Position numbers and translations under genes: made by a program
Shown here: piece by piece, positions 1 through 4,212 of the stretch
How the letters are laid out: each line of letters begins with the position of its first letter
How positions within the stretch are numbered: position 1 is the stretch's first letter
DNA from: an uncultured Lachnospiraceae bacterium
Lineage (GTDB): Bacteria > Bacillota > Clostridia > Lachnospirales > Lachnospiraceae
Reading direction: 5' to 3'
Assembly: GCA_905236585.1 (NCBI GenBank)
Contig: CAJOQZ010000166.1
Coordinates: 1 to 7,552 of the forward strand
DNA: 7,552 bases
The notes under the pieces: generated by a model
Database searches by the model: none
What the model was told of the DNA's origin: nothing
What the model saw: only the letters and a program-made list of their open reading frames with translations

Positions 1-836
1 ATGTTGCCCGCGTTGATATCGGGGAAAATAAAGGTGTTCGCATGCCCCGCAACCGGCGAGCCCGGACATTTCGTCTTCGCCACCCGCGGCGAGACCGCCG
101 CGTCAAACTGCAGTTCGCCGTCGATCGGAAGATCGGGGAACGCCTTCCTTGCTTTCTCTGCAGCGTTACGCATTTTGTCCACGTCCTCTCCCTTGCCGGA
201 GCCTAATGTCGAATAACTTAAGAACGCGACATGCGGATCAACCCCGAATATCCTCGCGCACTCCGCCGTCTTGCCGCAGATCTCGACGAGTTCGTCTTCG
301 GTCGGCTTGATGTTGATCGCGCAGTCCGCCATGGCGATTACTTCGTTATCGCCGGTCGCCGCCGGGCGAACCAGAATAAAGCAGGAAGAGACGATCGAAC
401 TTCCCGGACGGGTCTTAAGAAGCTGCAGTGCCGGACGGATCGTGTCCGCCGTGGAATACGTCGCGCCCCCCAGGAGCGCATCCGCGATTTTCATTTGGAC
501 AAGCATGGTGCCGAAATAGTTCGCATGCTTTAGAGTCTTGCGCGCCTGCTCCTCGGTCACGCCTTTGCTCTTGCGCAGTTCCATAAACGCCGCTACCATC
601 TCGTCCATTTTATCGTAATTCTCCGGGTCGATCATCTCCGCGCCCCGGATGTTGAAGCCCGCGTTCTCCGCCGCTTCTTCAATCTCCCGCGTCTTGCCGA
701 TCAATATCGGTTTCAAAAAATATCCCGCCAACAGCCGCGACGACGCCTCTAAGATTCGCGGGTCCGTGCCCTCCGTGAAGACAATGGTCTTCGGATTCTC
801 CTTGAGGCGGTTAATCATATCACCAAATCCAAACAT
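1..836 (-). CDS. pta: Phosphate acetyltransferase, N-terminal 278 codons (runs off the left edge)
   Basis: Cytoplasmic enzyme that converts acetyl-CoA and phosphate to acetyl-phosphate and CoA, the first step of acetate and ATP production with acetate kinase. The reverse strand opens with ATG at 836 and stays open to the window edge, giving 278 residues of a family usually about 330 long, so only the last 50 or so are missing. Family signatures are visible: GGATYSTADTIRPALQ (123-138), SYSTLGSGKG (207-216), DGELQFDAAVSP (239-250) and GHANTFIFPDINAGN (264-278), which line the CoA and phosphate site. The start is supported by GGAGGAG five bases upstream (842-848). The gene is divergent from the EAL gene. 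Acetate kinase would be expected just outside the window, but this cannot be seen. Confidence 0.96.
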   Translation of the reverse strand, partial: MFGFGDMINRLKENPKTIVFTEGTDPRILEASSRLLAGYFLKPILIGKTREIEEAAENAGFNIRGAEMIDPENYDKMDEMVAAFMELRKSKGVTEEQARKTLKHANYFGTMLVQMKIADALLGGATYSTADTIRPALQLLKTRPGSSIVSSCFILVRPAATGDNEVIAMADCAINIKPTEDELVEICGKTAECARIFGVDPHVAFLSYSTLGSGKGEDVDKMRNAAEKARKAFPDLPIDGELQFDAAVSPRVAKTKCPGSPVAGHANTFIFPDINAGN

Positions 837-877
837 TTTTTCTCCTCCGATTGTTTTCGTACAATTTAATTGCATTT

Positions 878-906
878 AGTATACACTTAAATCTTATCAC
901 TTGCAA
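878..906 (-). promoter_or_regulatory. Predicted sigma-A promoter of pta
   Basis: Read on the minus strand: -35 TTGCAA (906-901), 17-bp spacer, -10 TATACT (883-878). Transcription would start near 871, giving a leader of about 35 nt with the GGAGGAG ribosome site at 848-842. The -35 is the same six base pairs used by the divergent promoter, because TTGCAA is its own reverse complement. Seen in sequence; promoter activity is inferred. Confidence 0.6.
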
Positions 907-928
907 GTTTTTGAGTGCTTGCTATAAT
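901..928 (+). promoter_or_regulatory. Predicted sigma-A promoter of the EAL gene
   Basis: -35 TTGCAA (901-906), 16-bp spacer, consensus -10 TATAAT (923-928) preceded by TGC, which gives an extended -10. Transcription would start near 935, leaving a leader of about 34 nt. The leader is too short for a c-di-GMP riboswitch, and no GEMM-like element is visible. The Shine-Dalgarno before the ATG at 969 is poor (a run of G at 960-964), so translation may be weak. Confidence 0.65.
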
Positions 929-968
929 GTATTCATAAGGGCTATTTTTCAAAGAAGTTGGGGGCATT

Positions 969-2645
969 ATGGTAAACGCAGAATACAACGTAAAAGAAAT
1001 GCAGCAGTTTTTATCCATGACGAACGGACTCTATGACATCGTCCGCCTCGTCGATCCGGTGGAATGCCGCCAGATCACGATCGAAGACGGCTCCGTCCGC
1101 ATCAACGAGGGCTGCTACAACGTCTGGGATTCGAGCCAGCGCTGCATCAACTGTTCGTCCTACAAGGCATGCATGGGCGGACAGCGCAGGGAAAAAGAGG
1201 AATTTTTCGCCGACAAGGTTTACCACATCTTATCCAATCCGGTCAAACTCCGCCTGGACGACGGCACGGTGCTAAAATGCGTGATCGAGTTCATCACAAG
1301 CCACACCGCATCCGAACAGGAACGCGCCCGCACGAACGACCGGGCGAACGAAGCCTATGAATCCGCGTCCTTAATCGACCCCTTGACCGGACTCCTTAAC
1401 TGGGACGGTTTTCACCAGGGCGCCCGCAAACTTCTGCTAAAGCACAAGGATGAGCCGTGCCTGATCATCGCCTGCGACATCTTAAAATTCAAACTGATCA
1501 ACAGCCTCTTCGGACGCCAGAAAGGCAACGACGTCTTAATCGAGATCGCGGGGCTTTTGCGCCCCTACGCCTCCGAAGACATTTTGGTCGGCCGTCTGCA
1601 GGCGGATCAGTTCGCGCTATGTATGCCGAAGGCTCTTTTTTCGGAGGAGTCGCTTGCTTTAAGCATCAACGAGATTACCAACCTTTTGAACGAGGGTTCC
1701 TACCGGCTGCGTTTCCAAGCCGGCGTATATGAGATCGTCGACCCCGAACTGCCGATTGCCGTCATGTATGACCGTGCGGTCATGGCGAATGTCACGACGC
1801 GGGAGGACAGCGGTTCTCCAATTCACTGGTTCAATGAATCCATGCTCGAAGATCTGCTGTATCAGCAGGAAGTCACGAGCGGTTTTGAAAAAACGCTTGC
1901 CGCCGGAGAATATCAAATCTTTATCCAGCCGCAGGTTGACGAAGAAGGAAGAGTCGCGGGCGGAGAAGCGCTTGCCCGCTGGATCAAGCCGGATGGTACG
2001 ATCGTTCCGCCGATAAAGTTCATTCCTGTTTTGGAAAAAGCGGGCCTAATCTCCCGTCTCGACCGCCATGTCTGGGAACTTGCGGCAAAGCAGTTAGCCG
2101 CATGGAAGGACACGGACTTAGGACATCTGCATATTTCGGTAAATATTTCGGCGCTTGATTTTTATTATATCGACGTGTACCGGGTGCTTTTGGATTTGGT
2201 GGAAAAATATGGAATCGACCGCAAAAAGTTAAAATTGGAGATTACCGAGACAGCGGTCATGAACGACGTGGAAAAACAGATTCTGCGCGTCCAGGATCTG
2301 CGCAATGCCGGGTTCGCCGTGGAAATCGACGATTTCGGCGCCGGTTATTCGTCGCTTGCCATGTTAAAAGACATCGAAGCGGATGTATTGAAAATTGATA
2401 TGGGATTTTTAAGAGAGACGGAACACGCCGACCGAAGCCGCCGCGTCTTGGAGGCAATCGTCCGCATGGCGGGGAAACTTTCCATGGATACGATTACCGA
2501 GGGCGTCGAAACAAAGGATCAGGTGGAAATGTTAACCGCCATGGGCTGCCATCAATTCCAAGGCTTCTATTTCGCGAAGCCCATGCCCGTGCCGGAGTTT
2601 GAAAAATTTGCGTTACAGTTTTCGATGCAACCGCTCACTTGCTGA
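969..2645 (+). CDS. Cys-cluster sensor protein with degenerate GGDEF and intact EAL domain (c-di-GMP phosphodiesterase)
   Basis: Predicted cytoplasmic enzyme cutting cyclic di-GMP to linear pGpG. Residues 1-115 form a PAS-like sensor with cysteines at 49, 59, 62 and 68 (C-x9-C-x2-C-x5-C) plus C33 and C104, a candidate metal, Fe-S or redox site. Residues 135-290 are GGDEF-like but degenerate: the signature is QADQF (211-215), and the metal-site motif reads DILKFK instead of D-x-D-x-F-K. Residues 305-550 are an EAL domain with the usual catalytic residues: E333 of EALAR, N392 of VNIS, E424 and E427 of LEITET, D454-D455 of DDFGAGYSSL, K475, E511 of TEGVET and Q531. It is therefore probably a phosphodiesterase, not a cyclase; the degenerate GGDEF may bind GTP as a regulator. 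No transmembrane segment or signal peptide is seen. The gene is divergent from pta and appears monocistronic. Confidence 0.93.
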   Translation: MVNAEYNVKEMQQFLSMTNGLYDIVRLVDPVECRQITIEDGSVRINEGCYNVWDSSQRCINCSSYKACMGGQRREKEEFFADKVYHILSNPVKLRLDDGTVLKCVIEFITSHTASEQERARTNDRANEAYESASLIDPLTGLLNWDGFHQGARKLLLKHKDEPCLIIACDILKFKLINSLFGRQKGNDVLIEIAGLLRPYASEDILVGRLQADQFALCMPKALFSEESLALSINEITNLLNEGSYRLRFQAGVYEIVDPELPIAVMYDRAVMANVTTREDSGSPIHWFNESMLEDLLYQQEVTSGFEKTLAAGEYQIFIQPQVDEEGRVAGGEALARWIKPDGTIVPPIKFIPVLEKAGLISRLDRHVWELAAKQLAAWKDTDLGHLHISVNISALDFYYIDVYRVLLDLVEKYGIDRKKLKLEITETAVMNDVEKQILRVQDLRNAGFAVEIDDFGAGYSSLAMLKDIEADVLKIDMGFLRETEHADRSRRVLEAIVRMAGKLSMDTITEGVETKDQVEMLTAMGCHQFQGFYFAKPMPVPEFEKFALQFSMQPLTC

Positions 2646-2650
2646 GCGGT
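2630..2650 (+). terminator. Hairpin terminator overlapping the EAL stop codon
   Basis: Perfect 8-bp stem ACCGCTCA / TGAGCGGT with the 5-nt loop CTTGC. The right arm begins with the TGA stop (2643-2645). A modest T-containing tail follows (AGTTTGTTCC). It lies between convergent genes and could stop transcription from both sides, though neither tail is a strong U-tract. Confidence 0.55.
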
Positions 2651-2676
2651 AGTTTGTTCCCAAGAGCGCACAAGAA

Positions 2677-2850
2677 TTACAATTTACCTTCCAAATATCC
2701 TCTGACTGCTTCCACAACTTCTTTTGCTGTTTCACTCACAGAAACAATATAGAAGTCATCATAATCGCTCTGGTGGCGGATCTCTTTTGCCATGTTTATT
2801 TTACTGCCAAGGTCTTTTGCACCACCCACATCGTCCAATTTATGCCGCAT
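2677..2850 (-). pseudogene. HEPN-domain protein remnant (C-terminal end only)
   Basis: The 57-residue product carries the typical C-terminal end of the HEPN proteins that pair with MNT nucleotidyltransferases: an AKEIRHQSDYDDFYIVS segment, then an amphipathic helix ending in YLEGKL. HEPN partners of this type are usually about 120-140 residues, so the first helices (about 70 residues) are missing. No N-terminal HEPN sequence is found in the other frames, which are occupied by the MNT gene. The ATG at 2850 is preceded by GAAGGGG at a usable distance and overlaps the MNT stop (2842-2840); an alternative ATG at 2868 lacks a ribosome site. Full HEPN toxins are metal-independent RNases with an R-x4-6-H motif, which is not visible here. 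It is probably an internal deletion product without RNase activity; a genuinely short relative cannot be excluded. Confidence 0.6.
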
Positions 2851-3214
2851 ACAGTTCAACCCCTTCATTTATTACGTTATTATAAAATGGATATGCACGA
2901 ATCCAGCGACCAAAGAAGTCTGCATTTTGCATCAAAGGATTGATCTCAATATCATTATCATAAGCAAAATTATAACTGATATCAGACATTTCCTTTCTCA
3001 TTTTCCCAATATCTTCACGGGGAAAATCCACCAATACCATAATATCAATATCCGAATCTTTCTTGTAATCCCCTCTTGCATAAGAGCCGAATAATATTAT
3101 TTTCCGAACATGGGTATTATATGCTTCAACAATCTGTTTTACATACTGCTGCAAGATACTATTTATGTTATCCGGTATCTTTTCTATCTTCTTTTCGGTC
3201 TCCACCTCTGACAT
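2840..3214 (-). CDS. MNT-family minimal nucleotidyltransferase (antitoxin type)
   Basis: A 124-residue protein of the minimal nucleotidyltransferase family. It shows GSYARGDY at 43-50, the metal-binding D55-I-D57 within SDIDIMV, and a probable third acidic residue in DIEINPL (88-94): the G-S-x10-D-x-D signature of DNA polymerase beta-type nucleotidyltransferases. In characterised MNT/HEPN modules the MNT protein is an antitoxin that modifies the HEPN RNase with AMP. Length is normal and all motifs are intact. The start is supported by AAGGAG about ten bases upstream (3230-3225). The downstream HEPN gene begins inside the end of this one, as in the family, but is truncated, so this may be an orphan antitoxin. 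The AT-rich composition compared with pta and the EAL gene suggests horizontal acquisition. Confidence 0.88.
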   Translation of the reverse strand: MSEVETEKKIEKIPDNINSILQQYVKQIVEAYNTHVRKIILFGSYARGDYKKDSDIDIMVLVDFPREDIGKMRKEMSDISYNFAYDNDIEINPLMQNADFFGRWIRAYPFYNNVINEGVELYAA

Positions 3215-3240
3215 ATGTGTTGCACTCCTTCCAAACCGTT

Positions 3241-3276
3241 TGTTGTCGTCTCAACTTTCGTTTCGATGTTGTCGTC
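3241..3276. repeat. 10-bp direct repeat in the MNT leader
   Basis: TGTTGTCGTC occurs at 3241-3250 and again at 3267-3276, 26 bp apart, between the MNT promoter and its ribosome binding site. The placement fits an operator for autoregulation, common in toxin-antitoxin operons, but chance is possible. Confidence 0.35.
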
Positions 3277-3314
3277 ATATAATGCTATCTCTATTCCTTC
3301 GGACTTCTACCACT

Positions 3315-3320
3315 ATTATA
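3315..3320 (-). promoter_or_regulatory. Probable -10 element of the MNT/HEPN operon
   Basis: Minus-strand TATAAT lies about 100 bp upstream of the MNT start. No good -35 is present at 17 bp (ATGGAT at 3343-3338). Transcription would start near 3308, leaving a leader of about 95 nt that contains the 10-bp direct repeats. Confidence 0.4.
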
Positions 3321-3373
3321 CTCTGATTCACATAAAAATCCATAAAATATGGCTTAAAAGGGGACAGGGATTT

Positions 3374-3415
3374 GGAACCGCTTTTGGCGGCTGAAGTGGA
3401 CGTAAAGGAACTCCT
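3374..3415. repeat. 42-bp module, copy A
   Basis: A 42-bp sequence starting GGAACCGCTTTTGGCGG and ending GGAACTCCT. It is identical to copy C at 3544-3585 and related to a diverged copy near 3466-3503. It contains a small inverted repeat, CCGC / GCGG. Copy A is preceded by a degenerate stretch where the other two copies have the tRNA-Gln 3' end. Confidence 0.85.
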
Positions 3416-3418
3416 TTT

Positions 3419-3465
3419 GGATTGGCTTTTCGTTAAGTGTTCAATGCCTGCCCAGCAAGGATTCG
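3419..3465. repeat. Duplicate of the tRNA-Gln 3' end plus its downstream flank
   Basis: This 47-bp stretch matches 3671-3717 with one mismatch (ggatTggc against ggatGggc). The last 17 bp (3449-3465) equal the 3' end of tRNA-Gln, acceptor strand and half the T arm. After that point the sequence leaves the tRNA and enters a copy of the 42-bp module. The duplicated flank includes only one arm of the downstream terminator hairpin, so the hairpin is not preserved here. Confidence 0.88.
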
Positions 3466-3503
3466 GAACCGTTTTTGGCGGTCGAAGAGTACGCAAAACT
3501 CCG
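3466..3503. repeat. Diverged copy B of the 42-bp module
   Basis: It begins GAACCGTTTTTGGCGG like the other copies, then diverges while keeping the same layout, and runs into the hairpin at 3495-3524. It directly follows a tRNA 3' end copy, as copy C does. Confidence 0.6.
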
Positions 3504-3524
3504 TCGGTTTCCCGACGGAGTTTT
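3495..3524. terminator. Strong bidirectional hairpin terminator
   Basis: Perfect 13-bp stem AAAACTCCGTCGG / CCGACGGAGTTTT around a 4-nt loop, TTTC on plus and GAAA (a GNRA tetraloop) on minus. There are T-runs on both strands, five on plus. No gene reads into it directly from the left. From the right it would be a second stop for transcripts passing the tRNA terminator. Confidence 0.8.
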
Positions 3525-3527
3525 TAC

Positions 3528-3544
3528 TGCCCAGCAAGGATTCG
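3528..3544. repeat. Second copy of the tRNA-Gln 3' end (17 bp)
   Basis: Identical to the last 17 bases of the tRNA acceptor/T-arm side (3701-3717). It is followed, as at 3466, by an extra G and then the 42-bp module (copy C). The flank to its left is the hairpin tail, not the tRNA's own downstream sequence. Confidence 0.85.
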
Positions 3545-3585
3545 GAACCGCTTTTGGCGGCTGAAGTGGACGTAAAGGAACTCCT
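3544..3585. repeat. 42-bp module, copy C
   Basis: Identical over 42 bp to copy A at 3374-3415. It is joined directly to the tRNA 3' end copy at 3528-3544, so that on the minus strand module and tRNA end read as a chimeric tRNA-like tail with one inserted base in the T loop. Confidence 0.85.
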
Positions 3586-3655
3586 GCGACACTAATCTCG
3601 AACGGCGTTACACTTGTTCTCGCTAAGTGTCCCAGGGGGCTTTCACACTAAACTC
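3586..3655. other. Noncoding spacer with a weak stem-loop
   Basis: Holds the inverted repeat ACACTT (3610-3615) / AAGTGT (3625-3630) with a 9-nt loop; GACACT at 3588-3593 could alternatively pair with AGTGTC at 3626-3631. No credible ORF or RNA family is recognised. Confidence 0.4.
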
Positions 3656-3681
3656 AAAGCCCATCCTTTCGGATGGGCTTT
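3656..3681 (-). terminator. Terminator of the tRNA-Gln transcript
   Basis: Perfect 11-bp stem AAAGCCCATCC / GGATGGGCTTT with a GAAA loop on the minus strand, 18 bp past the tRNA 3' end. T-runs flank both ends, so it is potentially bidirectional. Confidence 0.8.
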
Positions 3682-3699
3682 TCGTTAAGTGTTCAATGC

Positions 3700-3771
3700 C
3701 TGCCCAGCAAGGATTCGAACCTTGGAATGACGGAGTCAGAGTCCGTTGCCTTACCGCTTGGCGACTGGGCA
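3700..3771 (-). tRNA. tRNA-Gln (anticodon CUG)
   Basis: Read on the minus strand the 72-nt gene folds as a full cloverleaf: acceptor TGCCCAG / CTGGGCA (7 bp), D arm GCC...GGC, anticodon arm ACGGA-CTCTGAC-TCCGT with anticodon CTG, a short variable loop, T arm CAAGG-TTCGAAT-CCTTG, and discriminator G as in other glutamine tRNAs. CUG reads the glutamine codon CAG. CCA is not encoded (GGCA follows), so it must be added after transcription. The gene has its own promoter (3933-3905) and terminator (3681-3656). It is unusual in having copies of its 3' end downstream and of its 5' end upstream. Confidence 0.95.
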
Positions 3772-3889
3772 TTATTCGTTACGATACCAACATGCTTGCC
3801 CGACTGGGCATTAATCATAACCATTACCAACATGCTTGCCCGACTGGGCATTATTCGTTACGATACCAACATGCTTGCCCGACTGGGCA
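3762..3889. repeat. Tandem 39-40 bp repeats made from the tRNA 5' end, within the tRNA leader
   Basis: Units are 3762-3800 (39 bp), 3801-3840 (40 bp), 3841-3879 (39 bp) and a 10-bp partial at 3880-3889. Units 1 and 3 are identical; unit 2 differs in its centre. Each begins on plus with CGACTGGGCA, the complement of the first ten tRNA bases (TGCCCAGTCG), and the first unit overlaps the real tRNA 5' end. On the RNA strand each extra copy continues into GGGCA, forming a mini-hairpin TGCCC-AGTC-GGGCA (for example 3810-3797), which the true tRNA cannot form because it continues with CC. The array lies between the promoter and the gene and would be transcribed as a leader of about 125 nt. Confidence 0.92.
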
Positions 3890-3904
3890 TCAACCACAAC
3901 GCAT

Positions 3905-3933
3905 ATTATACTAAACCGCTCCATGAATTGCAA
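3905..3933 (-). promoter_or_regulatory. Promoter of tRNA-Gln
   Basis: Minus strand -35 TTGCAA (3933-3928), exactly 17 bp, -10 TATAAT (3910-3905). The start would be near 3898, about 10 nt before the first copy of the tRNA 5' sequence. This is one of the best promoter matches in the window, as expected for a stable RNA gene. It uses the same TTGCAA -35 as the pta/EAL promoters. Confidence 0.75.
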
Positions 3934-3952
3934 GCAAAATTTTTGGTTACAA

Positions 3953-4008
3953 TGTCAAAAGTCAAATATGCCTCGGGCTTGCCCGAAAGGCTATTTGACT
4001 TATTGACA
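3953..4008. repeat. Long near-perfect inverted repeat upstream of the tRNA promoter
   Basis: TGTCAAAAGTCAAATA (3953-3968) pairs with 3992-4008 over 16 bp with one bulged A (4002). The stem continues inward through GCC / GGC and CGGG / CCCG to a CTTG loop. It lacks a T-tract on either strand, so it may be a small mobile-repeat relic, a structured RNA or a barrier element and not a classical terminator. Confidence 0.7.
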
Positions 4009-4030
4009 CGCCTCTCAATGAACAAGTAGC

Positions 4031-4056
4031 AAATCCCTTGATTTTTCAAGGAATTT
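4031..4056 (-). terminator. Candidate terminator downstream of the sigma-TM gene
   Basis: CCTTGA-TTTT-TCAAGG, extended past one mismatch by AAAT / ATTT, giving A-rich and T-rich flanks on both strands. It lies about 157 bp past the stop at 4213 and is a plausible 3' end for that transcript. It could act in both directions. Confidence 0.5.
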
Positions 4057-4077
4057 TGCGGATTGTGAATTGAGATA

Positions 4078-4111
4078 GGAGTGCGAGAGCCGCGAAGCAG
4101 CGAAGCACTCC
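4078..4111. repeat. Inverted repeat GGAGTGC / GCACTCC
   Basis: 7-bp perfect arms around a 20-nt loop that contains the short direct repeat GCGAAGCAGCGAAGC. The rest of 4112-4212 shows no gene or clear signal. Confidence 0.5.
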
Positions 4112-4212
4112 GTAACCAAAGAAGCGGCAAAAGCATCTGAACAGTTACAAAATCAATAATACCCAGCCGCGCATCCACCATTCGTTATTTCTATTCCTTA
4201 TCTGTTCTTTTT

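Noticed and set aside
231..533. Plus-strand ORFs opposite pta
   Set aside because: The minus strand encodes a clear phosphate acetyltransferase over the whole interval.
929..968. c-di-GMP riboswitch ahead of the EAL gene
   Set aside because: The leader is only about 34 nt and shows no GEMM-type conserved core.
3275..3496. Minus-strand ORF of 73 codons
   Set aside because: It translates a tRNA 3' end copy and module A, then runs into the MNT promoter. No Shine-Dalgarno and no protein-like character.
3372..3575. Plus-strand ORF of 67 codons over the 42-bp modules
   Set aside because: It consists of repeat and hairpin sequence, with a weak start and no ribosome site.
3586..3655. Second tRNA gene or pseudogene, suggested by a GTTCGAGAT T-loop-like string on the minus strand
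   Set aside because: Flanking bases do not form a T-stem, and no acceptor or anticodon arm can be drawn.
3360..3720. Insertion sequence
   Set aside because: No transposase frame, no terminal inverted repeats and no target-site duplication; the repeats are explained better by tRNA-end copies and the 42-bp module.
3762..3889. CRISPR-like array
   Set aside because: The repeats adjoin with no unique spacers, units vary internally, and each carries the tRNA 5' end. No cas genes are present.
3627..4029. Overlapping plus-strand ORFs of 95 and 118 codons across the tRNA and its repeats
   Set aside because: They read antisense through tRNA-Gln and translate the tandem repeats into repeated peptides (CLPDWAL, NMLARLG). 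No ribosome site; these are artefacts of repeat DNA.
3906..4181. Minus-strand ORF of 91 codons upstream of the tRNA
   Set aside because: It crosses two hairpins and the tRNA promoter; composition and start signals do not support coding.
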